Below are positions 60,636 through 64,000 of a stretch of 64,000 bases of DNA, one piece after another. Positions within the stretch are counted from its first letter, which is position 1, and each line of letters starts with the position of its first letter. Under the pieces are notes generated by a model that saw only the letters and a list, made by a program, of their open reading frames with translations, did no database searches and had not been told where the DNA came from. The translations under genes were made by a program, and so were the position numbers. The stretch comes from Tetrastigma voinierianum (Eukaryota; Streptophyta; Magnoliopsida; Vitales; Vitaceae): assembly GCA_016808115.1 (NCBI GenBank), contig JAEQBH010002436.1, positions 62,001-126,000 on the forward strand, given 5' to 3'.

Positions 60636-61748
60636 TGTGTAAAATGTGTGCCTAAATGTAAGTGCGCGTAGCCCAAATATAGTGTACTTAGCGTGCGGAT
60701 ATCGATCCACGAGGAAAGGTGAATTGACTCGGAGGTCTGCTTTTCGAACCGATATCGAATAATGACTTTAAGAGGAATTGATTATGTAAAGACTAAGCTG
60801 AGGCTGATTTAATTAAAGTATTGTTTAAAGCACAGGGTTATATCTCCCCTATCCACGTTGATGGATTGTTTTAAAGATTATTCAATACATTTATAATGCA
60901 CATGGTGAGTGATCTTGCCTACGAGATATCCTCTCTAAGTATATCAGCCTATCTCATGAATAGAATCGAGTATATCTCTATTTCTACTCGGTATTAGAGA
61001 TGCTTAAATGTTCTACCCTTTAGATACCACCTTGGTCAGGAATATCTCTATTGACGGAAATGTTTGAAGGCTATACGGATCCTGAGATACCCTCATCTCT
61101 CGAATCTCGGATCTCCAGGGCGGCTATGCTAATGCTGGCCAAACATTATCATATAATTTAAATACAGGTATAGAGTAGATTCGACAATTTATAAACAATT
61201 GAATAACATAAAAGATCAATCCTTAATCCATATCATATGAGTTCGTAACCCTAGAAAAATATCTAGAGCATAATAAAAGAAAAGATGAAATCGTTTATCG
61301 AGAAAACATTGTTCTACTATCCCGAAATATCAAAACATGAAGCGGTACAAATCCGGGCACTTCCTCGAGTCTCTGTCGATGCGCTCTGGAATTAGGTACC
61401 TTTCTAAATCGTCTCCCGATACGCAATTCTGACCCGCCGTACTTTCGTGATGAGGTCTGATTTTGGTGGCCCGTCGCGGCGTGGTAGCGTCATGCGGCGT
61501 GGTGACGTCGGCGGCGTGGTGGCGTCGCTGACGTGGTACCGAAGCGTCGTGGCGTGAGTGGCGTCGCGACGTGGCGGTCGCTACTGCTGCTCCTCATTGT
61601 TCAGCGCTTCAAAAGGTACGCTCTTTCTGCTCAGTGAACTGTAACCACGGACCTAAAATCGGGGATCTAGCCACAAAAAACTATAAAATTATTATAAAAT
61701 AAATGTGAAAATGTGACAAGCGCGAGTGTAAGATGAGTGTTTTAGGCA
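60636..61748 (-). repeat. 5' LTR of Athila
   Basis: It aligns with 50462-51571, with scattered substitutions and indels. A CpG-rich cggcgtgg cluster lies at about 61460-61590. The adjacent primer-binding site is not clear: the minus-strand sequence after the LTR (tcgcttcgcccatcag) does not obviously fit a tRNA end. Confidence 0.8.
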
Positions 61749-61859
61749 CTAAATCAAATAACTCGAGATTTAATGGTTCTGTTTAGTGTTATTTCTCATT
61801 AAAACTTTAAAGAAAGTCTATTATCATGTTATTATTAGATTTTTTAGATATTTACTTAT

Positions 61860-62770
61860 TTTTATTCTGCGGTGAATGGTGGTTCATGTATGGAAACGAC
61901 ACTCCCACGTGAGGTGGCCATTAAAGTTCTTTCTCAGCGCATCTTCTTGACATGTAGAGAAATTGAAACTACATTTGCTTTAATACATACAAAATAAAGA
62001 AATCGGCTTACTTACCTAGGCTCAAACAATTAGTTTTTGTTACACTAACATGAAACTAAAGATACGTGATATGAAAGCGAGAGATCGATAAAGTTGTGAA
62101 AAAATTACCTTGATTCTTTCGACATTTGGTAGAGTTTGGTGAAGAAAGAGGAAAATCAATTATTCCATTTAAGGTTAGACCTCTGATTTGGATGATGAAG
62201 ATGGAAATCGATCCACGAATTATTGCACATGTTCGAGGCGGTGTTGATGTTGGCCAGTGTTTTATTTGAAAGTTCATAATGAAAGTTTCGGTTAAGACCT
62301 GAGAGACTCATTTCGGCTATTTATTACTTCTCGACCCTCATTTTGATTCAAGTCTTGAACATAGTAGTAGACTCGATTTTCTGGGTCTTGACTACAAGCT
62401 ATGATGACAACAAGAGAGGAACCAATGATGGTAGTGATCTTTGGAAATGATGGTGGAGATATTGCATATCGACAAAATAAGTCGATATCCATTGAGTTCA
62501 TTCAGCTAGTAAAGATGATTTACACATCTTTACCGCAGAGATGAAGGCCTTGCAGTGCAGGAAGCTAATCCAGATATTGGAGCCATTGAAAACCATATAA
62601 ATTAAATGACAAAGGATGACACATCACAATGAGGATTTATTGTCAGCTAGTTTTGAGTCTATGAGCATTGCCACTCAATATAGTGATTCATCCAATGATG
62701 GTAACAATTTTCCTCCTAACACAATGAGTTATGGTCAGCCTTCTTCAAATCCTTGAGCACCCGTGATGAA
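61860..62770 (+). pseudogene. hAT transposase-like gene, C-terminal dimerisation part
   Basis: GEWWFMYGNDTPT is encoded at about 61873. AIKVLSQR and TFALIHTK follow at about 61920-61990, and after frameshifts KLKIRDMKARDR at 62050-62090. LVEFGEE..PLIWMMKMEID follows at 62125-62210, and NEDLLSASFESMSIATQYSDSSNDGNN at 62628-62710. These are the hAT dimerisation region and the Ser-rich tail of the same protein family as 47052-50460, showing that the Athila element at 50462-61748 split one gene. Multiple stops are present. Confidence 0.75.
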
Positions 62771-63020
62771 AAATATGGAATGATAAATTATCCTCATCTT
62801 TGAACAAATGTCGTTGCACATTATCAGAAATAATGAATTTCGAGAGCATTATTAGGTGAACCCCAAATTTCTTATACACGGAGGGATTGTGGGTACAAGT
62901 CAAAACATTTATACATGGCATGTTCGATCTTATAATCAATATTATTGGAACACCAATATTTCTATTTACACAAATAACCGAGTGTAGATGCGAGGAACTC
63001 ACTTAGGCGGGAAGATTTCG
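62771..63020 (+). pseudogene. hAT element 3' end
   Basis: WHVRSYNQYYWNTN is encoded at about 62917-62960, aligned with the WHVRSYNEYY tail of the deletion derivative at 41410-41490. The sequence after it runs into the XH-gene fragment at about 63033. Confidence 0.55.
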
Positions 63021-63032
63021 GATTAAGCAGTG

Positions 63033-63713
63033 GGGATTTGAAAACTATGGAGGAAATACTCACGAAACAACAACGCTGGTTTCTAACCTTAAGCGCAATG
63101 GATCTTTCTGACTATAGCCTTAAAGGAGACTTTTAATGAAGGTATGTGTTCTTGGAACGACTTGTGGTTGAAATAGCTTTACTGTGAGCTACATCTCTCA
63201 TATTATGCTTTTCTAATGACCCATTGGGTTTCAGAGAAGCTCTGTCAAAAGAATGATTTCTGAAGTCTAAGTAAAGGAAACGCCCATTAAAATAGGTCTT
63301 GATCTCTGTGCCTCTGTGTGAGCCTAATGGGAATGTCCTATGAATAGGAAAACAAATAGGAAGGACTTTTCCTTCCTTAATACTTGCCCTCAAACTTTCC
63401 ATGATTCAAATAGAAGTGTTTTTGGTTGTTTGTTTTAAATGGTGCAACAGTGAACATGCTCTGGCACAATTAATTTTCTTTCCCGGTAACATGGTCTAAA
63501 TAGGTTTTGCTGGTTTTACATTTTGTGCATTATAGATAACAAAGATTCAAGGGCAAGCACGTGATGATTTTGAGAAAATTTTGTTGGAGCATCGAAGGAG
63601 TACAATGCATTTAGAAACGTGAGAAAATGTAAAGCTCAAAATGAAAGGGAGAAAAGGAAAATCTGTAATGAGAAGAAAATGGTACTGTATCAATACCAAT
63701 TGTGAGAATATTT
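63033..63713 (+). pseudogene. Second, broken copy of XH-gene exons 1 and 2 (FDM/IDN2-like fragment)
   Basis: gtggggatttgaaaactatggaggaaat (63033) aligns with 9563-9590 of the intact gene, and gaaggtatgtgttctt (63138) matches its exon 1/intron 1 border. gcaagattcaaggg-like sequence, ttttgagaaaattttgttgg and agaaaatggtactgtat (63536-63681) match exon 2 and its donor. Exon 1 is frame-damaged. Exon 2 has lost the repeated heptad block and reads LET-stop. The two bases ag needed for phase at the exon 2 acceptor are gone. Intron 1 (63142-63535) lacks the foldback transposon. Only this part of the gene is present. Confidence 0.8.
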
Positions 63714-63900
63714 CTTGGTTAAATCATTAACCCGATATCATTAATGCATTCTGCATAGTAGTGTCTCTATGATTGTATTGATTCAAACTCTTATGGTAGA
63801 TTGCAACAAAATTATAATTTTCTGTTATATTGATGAAATAACCCTCAGCTTTTTGTCTTTGCACATTATTGAAAGTTGCATATACGACATCCTAAACATG

Positions 63901-64000
63901 CACTACAAGAAAGAAGCAAATTAGAAACGGCCAAATCCGTTTCTAATTCCATAACTATTTGCAAATAGCGACGGAATTAGGCGGAATTGATACCATTTCA
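63901..64000 (+). mobile_element. Left end of a CACTA (En/Spm) transposon
   Basis: The sequence cactacaagaaa at 63901 is the canonical terminal inverted repeat of plant CACTA elements. It is followed by the inverted pair attagaaacgg / ccgtttctaatt and then gcgacggaattaggcgg, subterminal repeats of the usual kind. The rest of the element lies beyond the window. Confidence 0.85.

Larger units (their letters stand above)
50462..61748 (-). mobile_element. Full-length Athila (Ty3/gypsy) retrotransposon splitting the hAT gene
   Basis: The LTRs are 50462-51571 and 60636-61748 (about 1.11 kb each); plus-strand starts are tgtgtaaaatgtgtgcc and ends gtgttt(t)aggca. On the minus strand, just before the 3' LTR, stands acaagcaagaaactaag followed by tttggggtgg, the hallmark polypurine-tract region of Athila. 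Gag, RT, RNase H and integrase lie on the minus strand in that order from high to low coordinates, followed by about 4 kb without a recognised gene. The hAT gene continues on both sides. A 5-bp target duplication was not evident. Confidence 0.85.

Noticed and set aside
50457..61753. Target-site duplication of the Athila element
   Set aside because: The flanking five bases (cgcga and ctaaa) do not match with the LTR ends as drawn.

Overview
This is a stretch of a plant nuclear genome. It has intron-split genes with GT/AG borders, plant LTR retrotransposon lineages (Copia, Ty3/Tat, Ty3/Athila), hAT and CACTA DNA transposons, MITEs and an AT-rich satellite. The species cannot be named from the sequence. 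By eye, well over half of the window is transposon-derived, much of it nested and decayed.

The only convincing host gene is an FDM/IDN2-like (XH-domain) gene of the RNA-directed DNA methylation family on the + strand at 9536-20780. Five exons with compatible phases give about 359 residues: a coiled coil followed by an XH domain. The zinc-finger and XS domains normal for the family are absent; the first exon looks like a former internal exon behind a new upstream region. Intron 1 holds a 2.6-kb foldback element whose halves are near-complete inverted copies. Intron 4 holds a full-length Copia element with target-site duplication (TSD) CACAT. A decayed second copy of the first two exons lies at 63.03-63.71 kb.

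Layout: 1-2110, a Ty3 integrase fossil split by a relative of the foldback family. 2127-8645, a minus-strand Copia element with a second, partial copy joined through a shared LTR. 8650-9535, gene upstream region. 9536-20780, the XH gene. 21745-22919, a probable solo LTR. 23925-35127, a full-length Ty3/Tat-type element (TSD CTTAT) with gag-pol on the minus strand and an antisense extra gene with a 'putative gypsy type transposon' domain. 35310-40730, MITEs and AT-rich intergenic DNA. 40735-41840, an internally deleted hAT derivative. 41880-63000, a fossil hAT (BED/DUF659/dimerisation) gene whose predicted 5'-UTR intron contains about 16 copies of a 144-bp satellite, and whose body is split by an Athila solo LTR and by a full-length Athila element (50462-61748). 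63901-64000, the exact left end of a CACTA transposon.

The transposon genes carry stops and frameshifts and look dead. The XH gene reads through cleanly if an alternative donor at 13398 is used. The most interesting structure is a long inverted repeat inside a transcribed intron of a gene from the small-RNA methylation pathway, with a decayed paralogous copy in the same window that lacks the insertion.
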